From Brumimicrobium salinarum (GTDB taxonomy: Bacteria > Bacteroidota > Bacteroidia > Flavobacteriales_D > Crocinitomicaceae), in assembly GCF_002844555.1 (NCBI RefSeq), contig NZ_PJNI01000010.1, forward strand, positions 62,001 to 126,000: a DNA stretch of 64,000 nt, written 5' to 3'. The stretch's first letter is position 1, and each line of letters begins with the position of its first letter. This document shows positions 8,517 through 17,444 of this stretch, piece after piece. The notes under the pieces were generated by a model. It saw only the letters and a program-made list of their open reading frames with translations, ran no database searches and had not been told where the DNA came from. Both the position numbers and the translations under genes were made by a program.

Positions 8517-9980
8517 TTATTTAGGTAGGTAATACAATATTAAACGTGCATTATCTTTAAAATACTTCTGAGCAACCTCTTTTAGGTCTTCTCGTGTAAT
8601 ATCTTCGTACACTTTAAGCTGCTCATTGATAAGGTTTGTATTGTTAAAATACACATGATAATTAGCCAACGCTTCTGCTTTACCTGCTACGGAACTATTT
8701 GAGGAGTAAAAGTCATTTTCAAATTGATTTTTAACTTTTTGAAACTCTTTTTCAGTAACCAATTCATTCTTTGCAGTGGATATTTCAGCATCTAACGCCT
8801 TTTTCAGGTCTTCTATGTCTGTATCCTTGCTCGCAATTCCAGCAAATAAAGCCATGCCTGGATCTTCAAGTGGAAAAGCAAAGGAGAATGCAGATACTGC
8901 CAATTCTTTTTCTTCAACAATATTCTTATTCATTCTTGCACTTGTACCTCCAGAAATAATTGAGTTGAGCATTTCTAAAGCGTATGCATCTTTCGTGTTT
9001 TGTGCTGGTGAATGATATCCAATAAATACAGCTGGTAATTGAATATTGTCATAAACCGTATCTACGATTTCTTTTTCTAATGGTGGTTCAACTATTTCAG
9101 GTCGTGGAATTACTGTTTCAATTTCTTTATATTTATTAATCAGTGCTTTTCCGTCTTTGGACGTGGTTGCAAAGAAATTATCCTTGTTGAAAATACTTTT
9201 ATCTTCTCCGTAAGTAGATTTGAATGTTTCGTTATTCATATTCAAATAATCACGGTAAAGGTTGATTGCTTGACCTTTTGGGATAGAGCCAAAGTATTTT
9301 TCAATTAAGACTTTAGCTTCTTCTACATTGATGTCTCCAGCAATTGATAATGTGGCATTAGCAGGCACATAAAATGTTTTATAAAAATTCACATAATCTT
9401 CTTCCTGTGCTGCATCTAAGTGTTCCATGTATCCGATTGGAGTCCATTTGTAAGGGTGTTTCTGAAAAAGACGATCAAAAGCTTCTGCCATAAATGATCC
9501 GTATGGTTGATTGTCAACCCTTTGTCTTTTCTCTTCTTTTACTACTTCTCTTTGTGTTTCGATTCCTTTATTGTCAACTTTTGCGTGTAATAATCTTTCA
9601 GATTCTAACCACAATCCTAATTCCAAGTTGTTTGAGGAGAAGATTTCATAATAATAGGTTTTGTCTTGAGAGGTATAGGCATTTAAAGTTCCACCATTAC
9701 GTTCGATGTACTTATCGAATTCTCCTCTTTCAATGTTTTCACTACCTTCAAACATAAGGTGTTCAAAAAAGTGAGCAAATCCCGTTCTGTTGGGGTTTTC
9801 ATTCTTTGACCCTACATGGTACATAACAGAAACAGCTACAATTGGTGTTGAATTGTCCTCGTGCAAGATCACGTGCATACCATTGTCTAAATCAAATTCT
9901 ACAAAATCAATCGATGTTTCTTGCGCAGATAGATTGAAAAGTAGTGATGAAACTAACAATGAAGTAATTATTTTTTTCAT
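8517..9980 (-). CDS. M16 family zinc peptidase, catalytic subunit
   Basis: A 487-residue exported metallopeptidase with an N-terminal signal peptide ending near LSAQ. The inverted zinc motif HFFEH lies at residues 70-74 (two His ligands and the catalytic Glu), and the downstream Glu ligand is in the REVVKEEKRQR region near 149-150. The family degrades peptides and misfolded polypeptides in the periplasm and on outer-membrane substrates. It is the first gene of a two-gene unit; the second gene encodes an M16 protein lacking the zinc motif. Length is normal for one catalytic plus one supporting domain. Confidence 0.9.
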   Translation of the reverse strand: MKKIITSLLVSSLLFNLSAQETSIDFVEFDLDNGMHVILHEDNSTPIVAVSVMYHVGSKNENPNRTGFAHFFEHLMFEGSENIERGEFDKYIERNGGTLNAYTSQDKTYYYEIFSSNNLELGLWLESERLLHAKVDNKGIETQREVVKEEKRQRVDNQPYGSFMAEAFDRLFQKHPYKWTPIGYMEHLDAAQEEDYVNFYKTFYVPANATLSIAGDINVEEAKVLIEKYFGSIPKGQAINLYRDYLNMNNETFKSTYGEDKSIFNKDNFFATTSKDGKALINKYKEIETVIPRPEIVEPPLEKEIVDTVYDNIQLPAVFIGYHSPAQNTKDAYALEMLNSIISGGTSARMNKNIVEEKELAVSAFSFAFPLEDPGMALFAGIASKDTDIEDLKKALDAEISTAKNELVTEKEFQKVKNQFENDFYSSNSSVAGKAEALANYHVYFNNTNLINEQLKVYEDITREDLKEVAQKYFKDNARLILYYLPK

Positions 9981-10067
9981 ATTTGTTATTGTTTATTTCT
10001 TCAAAGAAAAAGAAAAATATTGATTCTTTTTAAGAAAAATAGGTAAACTTTAAAAGTTGATAGCAAT

Positions 10068-10100
10068 AAAAAACGTTCCCGTGAAAGAGAACGTTTTGTT
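10068..10100. terminator. Terminator downstream of the hibernation-factor gene
   Basis: AAAACGTTC (10070-10078) pairs with GAACGTTTT (10089-10097) around a 10-nt loop. A-rich sequence on the left gives a T-run on the minus strand, fitting the end of the 10116-10430 gene. Confidence 0.7.
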
Positions 10101-10115
10101 GTGAGAAATTATATT

Positions 10116-10430
10116 TTAATGTTTTTGCAATTTTCCAATTAATGAAGATAAACTGCTCGACATCTTTTTTGTAGCCGAACTAATTGCCTTTTCAATAGAA
10201 TCTTCATGGCTTGTTACAGCAACTGGTTTTAAACCTTGCGGACGTACTTCAAGCACACATTTTTTGTCATTTGTTCCAGATTTAGCTCCATTTTCGTCAG
10301 CTAAATGAACTTCAACACGTGTTACGCGATCCTCAAAACGCGATAAGTCTTCTTTAATTTGATTTGAAAAATACTCTTCAATTCTTTCTTTTCCCTCAAT
10401 GTTTTTGTCTGTGTTAAAAAATACTTCCAT
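10116..10430 (-). CDS. Ribosome hibernation promoting factor / RaiA family protein
   Basis: A 104-residue single-domain protein of the HPF/RaiA (YfiA, sigma-54 modulation) family, which binds in the 30S subunit decoding channel and silences ribosomes in stationary phase. Diagnostic strings are VTRVEVHLADENG, KKCVLEVRPQGLKPVAV and the C-terminal alpha-helix HEDSIEKAISSATKKM. The length fits the short form that lacks the C-terminal dimerisation domain of long HPF. It is monocistronic, with a terminator right behind it. The choice between HPF and RaiA activity cannot be made by eye. Confidence 0.88.
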   Translation of the reverse strand: MEVFFNTDKNIEGKERIEEYFSNQIKEDLSRFEDRVTRVEVHLADENGAKSGTNDKKCVLEVRPQGLKPVAVTSHEDSIEKAISSATKKMSSSLSSLIGKLQKH

Positions 10431-10584
10431 TTGATTTAACTTTTTATGAACATGTGGTATGTTCGGGTTTATAAACTTTAAGTAATTCTGTTATTACTTT
10501 AATGACAAGATAACAATTTTTCTTTTGATTACGTTATGAAATTAAGGAATTTTATAAAATTGAGTAGAATTTATACACCTCTGA

Positions 10585-10641
10585 TGGACGAACGTTAAAT
10601 TGGAGTTAAACCACATTGAAAATATGGGTTTCCTTCGTCCA
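10585..10641. other. Nested inverted repeat near the end of recR
   Basis: TGGACGAA (10585-10592) is inverted as TTCGTCCA (10634-10641), with a weaker nested pairing (AACCACAT with ATATGGGTT). It lies 25-80 bp past the recR stop on the minus strand. There is no T-run, so it may be a 3-prime stabilising stem rather than a terminator. Confidence 0.35.
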
Positions 10642-10665
10642 AATAAATATTAAGATGTTTAGTTT

Positions 10666-11280
10666 TTATTTGAATGTTGATTCAAAAGGTAGTCTTTGGA
10701 GTATTGAGCGTCCAAGTGTTAATTCATCGGCGTAATGCAATTCTGTCCCAACAGAAACACCGCGTGAAAGTGTAGTCACAACGATATTATATGGTGCAAT
10801 TTTTTTAAATATATAAAAGTTTGTTGTGTCGCCTTCCATTGTTGAGCTGAGTGCAAAAATAATTTCTTTAACATTTCCTTGTGCTACTTTTTCAAGTAAG
10901 GGCTTGATGTTTAAATCTTCTGGCCCCTGTCCATCCATTGGAGAGATTACACCGCCCAGAACATGATAAATACCTCGGTAACTTGCCGTAGCTTCGATTG
11001 CTAATATATCTCTAATGTCTTCGACAACACAAATGGTTTCATGTTCACGCGATGGATTGGCGCAAATACTGCAAGTTTCATAATCTGAAATATTCCCGCA
11101 ACTAGAACAATAACTAATTTTATCCTTCATTTCTATTATTGCGTTTGAAAAAACGTCCAACTCTTCCGGAGATCTTTTTAAAAGTGACAATACCAATCGC
11201 AAAGCGCTTCTTTTGCCAATACTCGGCAAAGAGGCAAATTGTTCAACAACATTGTTTAAGTATTTTGAAGGTAATTCCAT
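10666..11280 (-). CDS. recR: Recombination mediator protein RecR
   Basis: RecR works with RecO and RecF to load RecA at gaps in damaged DNA. The 204-residue protein has the N-terminal helix-hairpin-helix ([12 protein letters not shown]), a four-cysteine zinc finger ([17 protein letters not shown]), a Toprim domain starting at [12 protein letters not shown], and the C-terminal [22 protein letters not shown] at 11280 is chosen; an upstream TTG adds three residues that family members lack. It stands alone and diverges from the membrane protein gene on the plus strand. Confidence 0.95.
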   Translation of the reverse strand: MELPSKYLNNVVEQFASLPSIGKRSALRLVLSLLKRSPEELDVFSNAIIEMKDKISYCSSCGNISDYETCSICANPSREHETICVVEDIRDILAIEATASYRGIYHVLGGVISPMDGQGPEDLNIKPLLEKVAQGNVKEIIFALSSTMEGDTTNFYIFKKIAPYNIVVTTLSRGVSVGTELHYADELTLGRSILQRLPFESTFK

Positions 11281-11373
11281 AATTTGCAAAGTTATAAAGC
11301 ATTTATTACAAAAACCTATTTTTTAATAGCATTGTTGTAATTTTCGTTTAGACAAACTTTAAAAAGAATTGTT

Positions 11374-11381
11374 TATTTTTG
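11374..11381 (+). promoter_or_regulatory. Candidate -7 promoter box for the membrane protein-smpB unit
   Basis: TATTTTTG fits TAnnTTTG and ends 18 nt before the ATG at 11400, giving a short leader. No convincing -33 element was found. Confidence 0.5.
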
Positions 11382-11399
11382 CCCCTGTTAATTTTAGTT

Positions 11400-12113
11400 A
11401 TGAAAAATCCGTGTAATATTCCCGCAGAGAAACTTCCCTTTGATTTTATGGGGCTTTGTTTGCAAGAACCAATGGCTTTGGTAACCAATATGCTTATTGC
11501 CATTACCTGTTTTGTTATCTTTTATAAATTTAATCCCGTAGAAAATAAGTTTCAAAAACATTGGAAGTTGTTTTACTTACTTTTTGGATTAAGTACTTTC
11601 TTTAGTGGATTTGGCCACATGTTTTTTAACTATTCAGGGATTTACGGAAAATTTCCTACTTGGATTTTAGGTTTGATTTCAGCTTTCCACGCCGGTAAAG
11701 CCATGATAAGTTTAAATGTAATTTCTCCTAAAACAAATAAGATTTTAAACAACATCTTATTAGTAAAGCTTATTGGATTTACGGTATTAGCAGTTGTTTT
11801 TAAATCCTTTGTTTTTGTTATGGCTGATGCCGTAATAACGTATTTGTTCTTCTGTATGGGGATGGGATTGTATTATTGGAAAAAAGGTTTAAACTCTTTT
11901 AAATACACTGTAATTGCCGTTTTAGTACTAATTCCTTCTATATTTATATTTACGCTTCAGTTTAATCCACATTTATGGTTTAATAAGGAAGATTTGAGTC
12001 ATGTTTTAATGGTAACAACCATAATTTTCTTTTATATTGGCATTATTCGTTTAGATAAAATAGATTTAGAGAAACTCGTTTCAATCAATCAAGTAAAATA
12101 TGTCAACAAATAA
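11400..12113 (+). CDS. Multi-pass membrane protein of unknown function
   Basis: A 237-residue protein with about seven hydrophobic segments connected by short loops, so it should sit in the inner membrane. I do not recognise a family. A His in the second membrane segment ([10 protein letters not shown]) and one after it ([12 protein letters not shown]) are intramembrane or near-membrane and could be functional, but there is no direct evidence. ATG at 11400 is chosen over an upstream TTG at 11379 because the candidate -7 box lies between them. The last 14 bases overlap the smpB start, so the two are translationally coupled. Confidence 0.7.
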   Translation: MKNPCNIPAEKLPFDFMGLCLQEPMALVTNMLIAITCFVIFYKFNPVENKFQKHWKLFYLLFGLSTFFSGFGHMFFNYSGIYGKFPTWILGLISAFHAGKAMISLNVISPKTNKILNNILLVKLIGFTVLAVVFKSFVFVMADAVITYLFFCMGMGLYYWKKGLNSFKYTVIAVLVLIPSIFIFTLQFNPHLWFNKEDLSHVLMVTTIIFFYIGIIRLDKIDLEKLVSINQVKYVNK

Positions 12114-12561
12114 AAACCGTATTAATATTGTAAATAAAAAAGCACGCTTTGAATATCAATTATTGGATAAATATGTTGCTGGAATTCAACTTGGAGGAAC
12201 AGAAATAAAAAGTATTCGACAAGGAAAAGCAAGTATACTCGAGGCATTTTGCGTGATTGAAGAAGGGGAGGTGTATCTTAGAAATATGCATATTGCTGAA
12301 TACGGAAATGCATCTTTTTATCAACACAAACCTAAGGCGGATCGAAAATTACTACTGAATAGACAAGAAATTAATAAACTGGATAAAAAAATGAAAGCAA
12401 AAGGATTCACAATTGTTCCTTTGCGCATTTTTATCAACAATAAAGGATTAGCAAAAGTTGAAATTGCTTTAGCACAAGGAAAGAAATTATACGATAAACG
12501 TCAAGACCTAAAAGAAAAAGACGATAAACGTGCTATGGACCGAATCAAAAAAGCCTACTAA
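12100..12561 (+). CDS. smpB: SsrA-binding protein SmpB
   Basis: SmpB binds tmRNA and rescues stalled ribosomes by trans-translation. The 153-residue protein shows the expected [20 protein letters not shown] start, [14 protein letters not shown], a central beta-barrel, and the basic C-terminal tail ([16 protein letters not shown]) that acts in the decoding centre. No tmRNA gene was found in the window. It overlaps the upstream membrane gene and is followed after 10 bp by a transporter gene, so the three are likely one transcript. Confidence 0.96.
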   Translation: MSTNKNRINIVNKKARFEYQLLDKYVAGIQLGGTEIKSIRQGKASILEAFCVIEEGEVYLRNMHIAEYGNASFYQHKPKADRKLLLNRQEINKLDKKMKAKGFTIVPLRIFINNKGLAKVEIALAQGKKLYDKRQDLKEKDDKRAMDRIKKAY

Positions 12562-12571
12562 TTCTTTATAG

Positions 12572-13458
12572 ATGCAAACCGTTTTAGATTATTTACTTCC
12601 AATATCTATTGCCATTATCATGTACGGCATAGGTTTGGGATTAACAGTCACTGATTTTAAACGGGTGTTAATAGCTCCAAAAGCGGTTTTTTTCGGATTG
12701 TTAGGTCAATTGGTCTTAATGCCACTTATCGGTTTTGGAATTGCCTTTAGCTTTAACTTAGATCCTATCTACCAATTGGGCGTTATCCTTATTGCTGCTT
12801 GTCCCGGTGGAACGTCTTCAAATATTGTTACGTATATGTTGAGAGGTAGAGTGGCATTGTCTGTTTCGATGACAGCTTTCAATAGTTTTTTAATTATTCT
12901 AACGATTCCAATCATTCTTGAAATTGCATTTGGATTGTTCTGGGATGCCAAAAAAATGTCCATTTATCCATGTTAGAGACATTTAAAGAAGTGGGGTTAA
13001 CAGTGTTTTTACCTGTTATTATTGGGATGATTACAAGAAATTATTTTCCAATTACAGTAAAAAAGATCAGGAAACCACTTCGATTTATTTTACCTGCCAT
13101 TATGTTTCTTGTTTTTACGCTCGTTTTACTCAATGAAAATGGAAATGGAGGAAAATCATTAATGGAGTATAAAGATCTGATTTTACCAGCGTTATGTTTA
13201 AACGTTTTGGTGATGTTTGTAGGGTATTATTTATCAGGATTGATTGGGATTAATCATAAAGGCAAATATACGATTGCAATAGAAATGGGACTGCAAAATT
13301 CTGCATTGGCTATATTTTTAGCAAATAACGTCATTCAAATTGAAAGTTTGTCTTTAATTGCTGTCTTGTATGGAGGATTTTCATTCTTTTCTACATTTTT
13401 AATTGCTTGGGGGATGAAAAGGTTAGGTAAAAAGGATGCATTGCCTCAAGACTTATAA
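12572..13458 (+). CDS. BASS family (bile acid:sodium symporter type) transporter, frame broken at 12950-12956
   Basis: An inner-membrane secondary transporter of the bile acid:Na+ symporter (BASS) fold. The first frame (12572-12976) holds the family motif region AACPGGTSSNIVTYMLRG and then ends early. The second frame, to 13458, continues with ETFKEVGLTVFLPVIIGM and further membrane helices. Re-reading one A in the A7 run at 12950-12956 joins them into a protein of about 295 residues, a normal length. Either one A is missing from the sequence or the gene is a recent pseudogene. The substrate is unknown; members move bile acids, pantoate, pyruvate or other organic anions. Confidence 0.8.
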
Positions 13459-13558
13459 TGGTATCCCTTGTGATTTATCTTCATTTCTTATTCTCTTAGG
13501 TGATTGACTGATACGAAAAATCAACAAAAAAACATTATCTTCGCACAAAAAACAAACT

Positions 13559-14131
13559 ATGATTCAACGTGTTCAATCCATTTATTTGTTACTCACTTTG
13601 ATAGCTTTAATATTCTTAAGTGTAGGAACTGATGTTTTTGTAACTAAAGTGCAACAAAAAGATCAATTCGAAATGATAAGCCACGGAAATGTTTACGGGG
13701 TTCAGAAGGACGTTTATATTGAGGGTGAGCTATCTGATCAAAATCTTAATTTGTTGAGAAGCGCAACAGATAGAGTTGATTTCGTAGCAGAAATGGAAGG
13801 TATTCCCACATTTTATTTTCCTTTTTATTCAATAACTATTTTGCTATCCATGCTAACAGTCGTTGTTTTGTTTGGATTTAAAAACTTAAAAAGGCAATTG
13901 AAGTTAGGAAGGATTTTATTTATCATGAATTTCCTTGTATTTGGTGTAACAATCGTTTTTTATAATTTGATGCGCAGTTCAAATATGCCAGACTCTGCTG
14001 ATTATATTGTGAATACTCAGCTTGGTTTTGGTTTCTACTGTATTGTTATTGCTTTGGCATTTTCTTTTTTAGCCAATATTGGAATTCGTCGTGATTTGCG
14101 ACTGATTAAATCTATAGATCGTATCCGTTAA
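13559..14131 (+). CDS. DUF4293 family membrane protein
   Basis: A 190-residue protein with four hydrophobic segments, starting MIQRVQSIYLLL, which is the hallmark of the Bacteroidota-restricted DUF4293 family. Function is unknown. The stop codon overlaps the start of the ABC-F gene by one base (TAATG), which implies coupled translation. A TATCTTCG sequence about 20 nt upstream resembles the -7 consensus with one mismatch. Confidence 0.75.
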   Translation: MIQRVQSIYLLLTLIALIFLSVGTDVFVTKVQQKDQFEMISHGNVYGVQKDVYIEGELSDQNLNLLRSATDRVDFVAEMEGIPTFYFPFYSITILLSMLTVVVLFGFKNLKRQLKLGRILFIMNFLVFGVTIVFYNLMRSSNMPDSADYIVNTQLGFGFYCIVIALAFSFLANIGIRRDLRLIKSIDRIR

Positions 14132-16014
14132 TGAATTATTTATCTGTTGAAGAGTTAACCAAAACGTATGGTGATCGTACGATTTTTGAGGACCTGACTT
14201 TTGGTATAGACCAAGGTCAAAAAGTTGCTTTGGTGGCTAAAAATGGAACGGGAAAGTCAACACTTTTACGTTGCCTAATTGGTGAAGAACCTTATGATAG
14301 CGGACGCGTTGTATTTCGAAATAACATTGGCATTGCTTATTTACAGCAATCCGATGATTTGAATCCGGAGAATAGTATCTATGAAGAGGTTTTTGATCAT
14401 GATTTGCCTAAGCTAAATGCTTTTAGAAAGTACAGTAAAGCGGTTAAAGAAAATAATGAAGAAGAAATGGCTGCGCTTTTTGAGACTATTTCTGAATTAA
14501 ATGCCTGGGATTTAGATAGTTTAGTTGAGCAGATTTTGTCGAAATTAAAATTGGATAATCACGATGCTAAAGTGAGTACCCTTTCTGGAGGTCAACGTAA
14601 ACGTGTAGCACTTGCAAAGGTGCTTATTGCTGAACCTGATTTTCTTTTTTTAGATGAGCCTACCAATCATTTAGATTTAGACATGATTGAATGGTTGGAG
14701 CAATACCTCTCTCAATCTAAATCTACCATTTTTATGGTGACGCACGACCGTTATTTCCTAGAAGTAATTACTGATGTGATTTATGAATTGGAAGACGAAC
14801 AATTGTATAAATACAAAGGAAATTTTTCATATTATTTAGAAAAGAAAGCTGAAAGAGAAGAGAACACCGCGGCTGAAGTTGGAAAAGCAAGAAGTCAATT
14901 TAAAAAAGAACTGCAGTGGATTCGTCGTCAGCCTAAAGCACGTGGGACAAAACAGAAAGCAAGAATTGAAGCGTTTGAAGATACCAAAAAAGTAGCGAGT
15001 CAAAACTTACGTAAAGAAGAGTTAGAGATTCCGATTAAAATGGAGCGATTAGGTACTAAAATCTTGGAACTTCACAATGTTTCAAAATCGTATCCAGACA
15101 AAAAGATTCTGGAAAAACTTACGTATACCTTTAAACGTCAAGAGCGTTTGGGAATTGTTGGGCCTAACGGAGTTGGGAAGTCAACCTTATTACGCATAAT
15201 TACTGGAGAAGAACAAGTAGATGCGGGGAAAGTTGTTATAGGTGAGACAGTTGTATTCGGGTATTATTCTCAGGCAAATATTGAAGTCGACGAGAACATG
15301 AAGGTGATTGATGTTATCCGAGATGTTGCCGAATTCATTCCTTTAGAAAAAGGTAGAGAAATGTCGGCTGCACAGTTTCTAGAAAAGTTTCTTTTCCCAA
15401 GAAGCATGCACTACAATTATGTTTATAAATTGAGTGGGGGAGAACGCCGAAGATTAAAACTGATGAAGGTTTTGATGAGCAATCCCAACTTTCTAATTCT
15501 GGATGAGCCAACTAATGATCTTGACATTTATATTTTAGGAGTTTTAGAAGATTATTTAAAAAACTTTCAAGGATGTTTGATTGTTGTTTCTCACGACCGT
15601 TATTTTATGGATAAAATGGTGGATCATATCTTTGTTTTTGAAGGAGAAGGTAAGATAAAAGACATCACAGGAAACTATACATCGTATAGAGACAAGCAAA
15701 AGAAAGAACTACTAGAAACGCAAGCACAAAAACGTGAAGAAAAAGTGAGTTTACCTAAAGAAGAGGTGAAGCCGAAAAAGAAAGTGGAAGAAGTCTCTAA
15801 ACGAAAATTAAGTTACAAAGAAAAGCTAGAATTCGAAAAGTTAGATAGTGAAGTTGAGGCATTGGAAACTGAAAAAGAAAAATTAACACAAATCCTTTCT
15901 GAAGGAAGAGCTACATCTGAGGAAATGAATGATGCAAGTAGGAAGCTTGGTGAATTAATGCAGGACTTGGAAAAGAAAACAGAACGTTGGATGGAACTGG
16001 CGGAATTTGTTTAA
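14131..16014 (+). CDS. ABC-F family ATPase, Uup-like
   Basis: A 627-residue soluble protein with two ATP-binding cassettes and no membrane segments, as in ABC-F proteins that act on ribosomes. Walker A motifs are AKNGTGKST (about 36-44) and GPNGVGKST; signature motifs are LSGGQRKR and LSGGERRR; each is followed by LDEPTNHLD or LDEPTNDLD and a switch His (VTHDRY, VSHDRY). A linker of charged helices joins the cassettes. The C-terminal 100 residues (from about KEEVKPKKKVEE) form a charged coiled coil typical of Uup. The role in resolving ribosome or DNA structures is known for relatives and only inferred here. Confidence 0.88.
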   Translation: MNYLSVEELTKTYGDRTIFEDLTFGIDQGQKVALVAKNGTGKSTLLRCLIGEEPYDSGRVVFRNNIGIAYLQQSDDLNPENSIYEEVFDHDLPKLNAFRKYSKAVKENNEEEMAALFETISELNAWDLDSLVEQILSKLKLDNHDAKVSTLSGGQRKRVALAKVLIAEPDFLFLDEPTNHLDLDMIEWLEQYLSQSKSTIFMVTHDRYFLEVITDVIYELEDEQLYKYKGNFSYYLEKKAEREENTAAEVGKARSQFKKELQWIRRQPKARGTKQKARIEAFEDTKKVASQNLRKEELEIPIKMERLGTKILELHNVSKSYPDKKILEKLTYTFKRQERLGIVGPNGVGKSTLLRIITGEEQVDAGKVVIGETVVFGYYSQANIEVDENMKVIDVIRDVAEFIPLEKGREMSAAQFLEKFLFPRSMHYNYVYKLSGGERRRLKLMKVLMSNPNFLILDEPTNDLDIYILGVLEDYLKNFQGCLIVVSHDRYFMDKMVDHIFVFEGEGKIKDITGNYTSYRDKQKKELLETQAQKREEKVSLPKEEVKPKKKVEEVSKRKLSYKEKLEFEKLDSEVEALETEKEKLTQILSEGRATSEEMNDASRKLGELMQDLEKKTERWMELAEFV

Positions 16015-16016
16015 GA

Positions 16017-16095
16017 TTTGATTTTTGCTGCGCAAAAATCAAAAGGAATAGGGAGAGGTTAAGATTTTCGCTATGCTCAATCTTAATAGGGAGAG
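16017..16095. repeat. Two hairpins with repeated AATAGGGAGAG tails
   Basis: Just after the ABC-F stop codon, TTTGATTTTTGC (16017-16028) pairs perfectly with GCAAAAATCAAA (16032-16043). A second hairpin uses TTAAGATT (16059-16066) and AATCTTAA (16079-16086). Each is followed by the same 11-mer AATAGGGAGAG (16047-16057 and 16085-16095). Neither has a proper T-run. They look like two copies of a short repeat unit. Confidence 0.5.
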
Positions 16096-16155
16096 TGAGA
16101 AGCAGGTTTTTGATGAAAAAGTAGATCAAAGTATCCTATTCTAATTTATTCTCTT

Positions 16156-16163
16156 TATATTTG
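16156..16163 (+). promoter_or_regulatory. Candidate -7 promoter box for rpsP-rimM
   Basis: TATATTTG matches TAnnTTTG exactly, 61 nt before the rpsP start. A small hairpin GGAGT/ACTCC (16195-16199 with 16205-16209) lies in the predicted leader, 15 nt before the ATG, and could influence translation. Confidence 0.55.
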
Positions 16164-16224
16164 CACCCTTAATTATATTATATATTTATTAATAGGAGTT
16201 TCGTACTCCAACCAATAAAACATT

Positions 16225-16848
16225 ATGGCAACAAAAATTAGATTGCAAAGACACGGTAAAAAAGGTTATGCTTTTTACCACGTAGTAGTAGCAGATTCAC
16301 GTTCTAAGCGTGATGGTCGCTTTATTGAAAAATTAGGAACTTACAATCCTAATACAAACCCAGCTACGATTGATATCGATTTTGATCGATCATTAACATG
16401 GGTTTCTTCAGGTGCAGAAATGTCTGATACAGCGCGTGCGTTACTTTCGTACAAAGGTGTGTTATACAAAAACCACTTGATGAAAGGTGTAGCAAAAGGA
16501 GCTTTATCAGAAGCTGATGTTGAAAAGAAATTTGAAGCATGGTTGAAGGATAAAGAAGCTAAGATTTCAAAAAAATCTGATGGACATTCAGCAGCAATGA
16601 AAAAAGCAGCAGAGGATCGTTTAGCAGCTGAAAAAGCGACAAACGAAGCACGTGCTAAAGAAATTGCAGCTAAAAATGCACCAGAAGAAGAGGAAGTGAC
16701 TGAAGAAGAAACTGCTGAGGAATCAACAGAAGAATCAGATGCAACTCCAGAAGCAGCAGCTGAAGCTACAGAAACTCCTGTACCTACTCCAGAAAAGGAT
16801 CCCGTAGAGGAAAAAGCAAAAGATGCAAAAGAAGATGAAAAAAAGTAA
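16225..16848 (+). CDS. rpsP: 30S ribosomal protein S16 with long acidic extension
   Basis: S16 is an assembly and structural protein of the small ribosomal subunit. The first 80 or so residues match S16 (ATKIRLQRHGKKGYAFYHVV, DGRFIEKLGTYNPNT). The protein is 207 residues, more than twice the E. coli length: after a Lys/Ala-rich helix (about 100-155) comes a Glu/Thr/Ala/Pro-rich tail that is probably disordered. Extended S16 is common in Bacteroidota. It is the first gene of a unit with rimM, the usual bacterial order rpsP-rimM. Confidence 0.96.
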   Translation: MATKIRLQRHGKKGYAFYHVVVADSRSKRDGRFIEKLGTYNPNTNPATIDIDFDRSLTWVSSGAEMSDTARALLSYKGVLYKNHLMKGVAKGALSEADVEKKFEAWLKDKEAKISKKSDGHSAAMKKAAEDRLAAEKATNEARAKEIAAKNAPEEEEVTEEETAEESTEESDATPEAAAEATETPVPTPEKDPVEEKAKDAKEDEKK

Positions 16849-16870
16849 ATCTTGTTAATCGTTTGAAAAA

Positions 16871-17404
16871 ATGAACAAAACAGATTGCTTTAATCTAGGT
16901 TATGTAGCGAAACTTCACAGTTATAAAGGTGAAGTTTCGCTTTTTTTTGATGTAACTAATCCTAACGACTATTCCACTCTTGATGCTGTTTACATTGACG
17001 TAGATGGTATTTTAACGCCCTTTTTTATTGAACGCATAACCATGAAAGGTAAAGGGTTTGCTAAAGTTAAATTCGAGGGGGTCGATACTGAGAATGACGC
17101 ACGTCAAATTCTAAAATGTGATCTGTTTTTACCACTAGAAATTTTACCAAAACTCTCTGGAAAACAATTTTATGATCATGAAGTTGTTGGTTTTACAGTT
17201 GTTGATGAAGATTACGGAGAAGTAGGAGCTATTGTTCAGGTTTTGGATTATAAAGTGAACCCTCTTCTGCAAATTCAAAATGAAAAGTTAAACAAAGAAG
17301 TGCTTTTACCTTTAGGTAATGATTTGGTTCAGCGTGTTGATAGAGTGCAAAAAGAACTTCATGTAAAAGCAAACCCAGGGCTGATTGAGATGTATTTAAG
17401 CTGA
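16871..17404 (+). CDS. rimM: Ribosome maturation factor RimM
   Basis: RimM helps 16S rRNA processing and assembly of the 30S head, binding S19. The 177-residue protein starts with CFNLGYVAKLHSYKGEVSL, the conserved RimM N-terminal barrel, and has the PRC-barrel-like C-terminal half (FYDHEVVGFTVVDEDYGEVG). It follows rpsP by 22 bp, a conserved pairing. In many bacteria trmD follows; here a TrmN6-type methyltransferase gene follows instead. Confidence 0.95.
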   Translation: MNKTDCFNLGYVAKLHSYKGEVSLFFDVTNPNDYSTLDAVYIDVDGILTPFFIERITMKGKGFAKVKFEGVDTENDARQILKCDLFLPLEILPKLSGKQFYDHEVVGFTVVDEDYGEVGAIVQVLDYKVNPLLQIQNEKLNKEVLLPLGNDLVQRVDRVQKELHVKANPGLIEMYLS

Positions 17405-17444
17405 TATCACCATAAAAGCTTTTCTAGTTATACCATAATTCCTT

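Noticed and set aside
10585-10641. Inverted repeat after recR as a rho-independent terminator
   Set aside because: Lacks a T-run and has a long interrupted loop, so it is listed only as an unexplained repeat.
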